DNA of 8,211 bases, taken from the NCBI GenBank assembly GCA_018676275.1, contig JABHFC010000142.1:1-8211 (forward strand), written 5' to 3'. Origin of the DNA: Gammaproteobacteria bacterium. GTDB lineage: Bacteria; Pseudomonadota; Gammaproteobacteria; Eutrophobiales; Eutrophobiaceae. Below the pieces are notes generated by a model. That model worked only from the letters and a program-made list of their open reading frames with translations, was not told the origin of the DNA and ran no database searches. Made by a program: the position numbers and the translations under genes. Positions 7,163 through 8,211 of this stretch are shown one piece after another. Position 1 is the first letter of the stretch, and every line of letters starts with the position of its first letter.

Positions 7163-7174
7163 AAGAGTTATTAA

Positions 7175-8211
7175 ATGAAACAAGACAGATTGAGTTTCGG
7201 TAAAAATATAAATTCACTAGAGGTGTTGGAGTTTATGCCTGATGGCATACTTATAGTGGATAAAAAAGGTGTTATTGTACACGTAAATAATAACGCACTG
7301 ACAATGTTTGGCTACAGCCGTGAAGAGATGTTATCAAAAAATATTGAGATGATAGTTCCTGATGAACTAAAGATCTCTCATGTGAGTCATCGCGAAGAAT
7401 TTGTCAAACAAGCAAATCCACATTTAATGAATGCAGGAAGTAATTTATTTGCTACCTGTAAAGATAATTCAAAAATCTCGGTAGAAATCCATCTTCATTC
7501 TGTAATGCTAAATGAGGAAAAGGAGCAATTTATAATTGCAATTGTCAGAGATGTAAGTGAACGAGAGAAAATACTAAAAGAAATCGAAAGTCAGAATCAC
7601 TATCAACATGCTTTACTGGATGCTTTTCCCACACCAATTTTTTTTATGGACGCGGAGGCACGGTTCAGAGGATGTAACAGAGCATACGAAAAGGCTTTTA
7701 ATGTATCGAGAAAGACGATTATTGGTAAATCAATTAGGGAACATGAGTATGTCCCAATAGCCTACGGAAAGAAGTATTACGAAGAACATATACGAGTGTT
7801 GCAACAACATGGCAGCAAACATGAAGAGATCACTCTCGCCTATGCTGATGGGAAAGATCATAACTTGTTATTCTGGATGACCACTTTTGATGATGAAGAT
7901 GGGAATTTGATAGGACTGGTGGGTTCGCTGATTGATATTTCAGATAGAACTAAACTTGAGAAAGAACTTGTAAAAGCTCGTGATGAGGCAGAACTGGGTA
8001 ATAAGGCAAAAAGTGAATTCATTGCTAATATGAGTCATGAGCTGCGTACGCCTATGAATGCGATTATTGGTTATAACCATCTTGCATTGAAGAATGAAGG
8101 CGATAATAAGAACAGGGCATATCTGGAGAAAGCAGATCAGGCTGCACATGGACTACTTGATATTATTAATGAGGTTCTTGAGTTTTCGACGATAGAGTCC
8201 GGTCATCTTAA
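7175..8211 (+). CDS. Cytoplasmic PAS-PAS sensor histidine kinase, N-terminal part (3' end outside window)
   Basis: The 345 visible residues run from ATG 7175-7177, after AAAGAG (7162-7167) with seven bases between. No signal peptide or membrane segment is seen, so this is a soluble sensor. PAS 1 covers about 14-130: MPDGILIVD, then NNNALTMFGYSREEML, ending AIVRDVSERE. PAS 2 covers about 142-265: LLDAFPTPIFFMD, ending GSLIDISDRT. A short coiled-coil follows (LEKELVKARDEAELGNKAKS), then HisKA with SHELRTP and phospho-acceptor His288, and ends near LDIINEVLEFSTIESGHL. The ATPase and any receiver or HPt domains lie beyond the edge. The HisKA sequence is close to that of the upstream kinase (both have ANMSHE[IL]RTPMNAIIG), the type usual in hybrid kinases. 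It is 61 bases downstream on the same strand, so co-transcription is likely. PAS ligands are unknown. Confidence 0.93.
   Translation, partial: MKQDRLSFGKNINSLEVLEFMPDGILIVDKKGVIVHVNNNALTMFGYSREEMLSKNIEMIVPDELKISHVSHREEFVKQANPHLMNAGSNLFATCKDNSKISVEIHLHSVMLNEEKEQFIIAIVRDVSEREKILKEIESQNHYQHALLDAFPTPIFFMDAEARFRGCNRAYEKAFNVSRKTIIGKSIREHEYVPIAYGKKYYEEHIRVLQQHGSKHEEITLAYADGKDHNLLFWMTTFDDEDGNLIGLVGSLIDISDRTKLEKELVKARDEAELGNKAKSEFIANMSHELRTPMNAIIGYNHLALKNEGDNKNRAYLEKADQAAHGLLDIINEVLEFSTIESGHL

Noticed and set aside
7330..7470. PAS 1 of the second kinase aligns without gaps to the FixL heme PAS, with a His at the axial position (FixL His200)
   Set aside because: The same His is common in non-heme PAS domains with an HxxHRxxF pattern, which this one matches (HVSHREEF). 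The FixL distal Arg (R220) is replaced by Ser. Heme binding is not supported.
7940..8149. Minus-strand open frame opposite the second kinase's HisKA region
   Set aside because: It is antisense to a conserved coding motif, has no ribosome site and no family resemblance.

Overview
The window looks like a piece of a low-to-moderate GC, AT-rich-intergenic gammaproteobacterial chromosome. This rests on the style of the proteins (a BvgS/EvgS-type multi-step hybrid kinase, an AefR-like TetR regulator, an exported gamma-glutamyltransferase-like enzyme) and on AGGAG-type ribosome binding sites. I cannot name a genus from the sequence alone. No mobile element, CRISPR array, tRNA or rRNA is visible.

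Layout. Left part, minus strand: a TetR-family repressor (587-1195) lies upstream of, and reads toward, the 5' part of an exported gamma-glutamyltransferase-family protein (482 down to the left edge, 3' end outside the window). They are separated by about 104 bases that hold a weak terminator-like hairpin. Middle: an AT-rich, mostly non-coding stretch (about 1196-2003). It holds a probable TetR promoter overlapped by an inverted repeat, one doubtful 68-residue reading frame, a terminator-like hairpin, an 18-base near-palindrome and another inverted repeat. Right part, plus strand: two very short reading frames with strong ribosome binding sites (2004-2045, 2054-2083) run directly into a giant hybrid histidine kinase (2107-7113). 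After 61 bases with a perfect all-A/T hairpin comes a second, cytoplasmic PAS-PAS histidine kinase (7175 to the right edge, 3' end outside).

How it fits together. The large kinase has three tandem periplasmic solute-binding (Venus-flytrap) domains, one inner-membrane segment, a PAS domain, the HisKA/HATPase core, two receiver domains, an HPt domain and an extra C-terminal helical segment. It should run a complete His-Asp-(Asp)-His relay. No DNA-binding response regulator is in view, so the output partner must be encoded elsewhere, perhaps downstream of the second kinase. The two kinases are probably co-transcribed and may form one network in which a periplasmic signal and a cytoplasmic PAS signal converge. 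The TetR/GGT-like pair transcribes away from them and may be an unrelated unit. Points most worth following are the triple flytrap sensor, whose lobes lack the usual amine-binding Asp, the overlapping leader frames ahead of it, and the substrate-binding Arg missing from the GGT-like protein.
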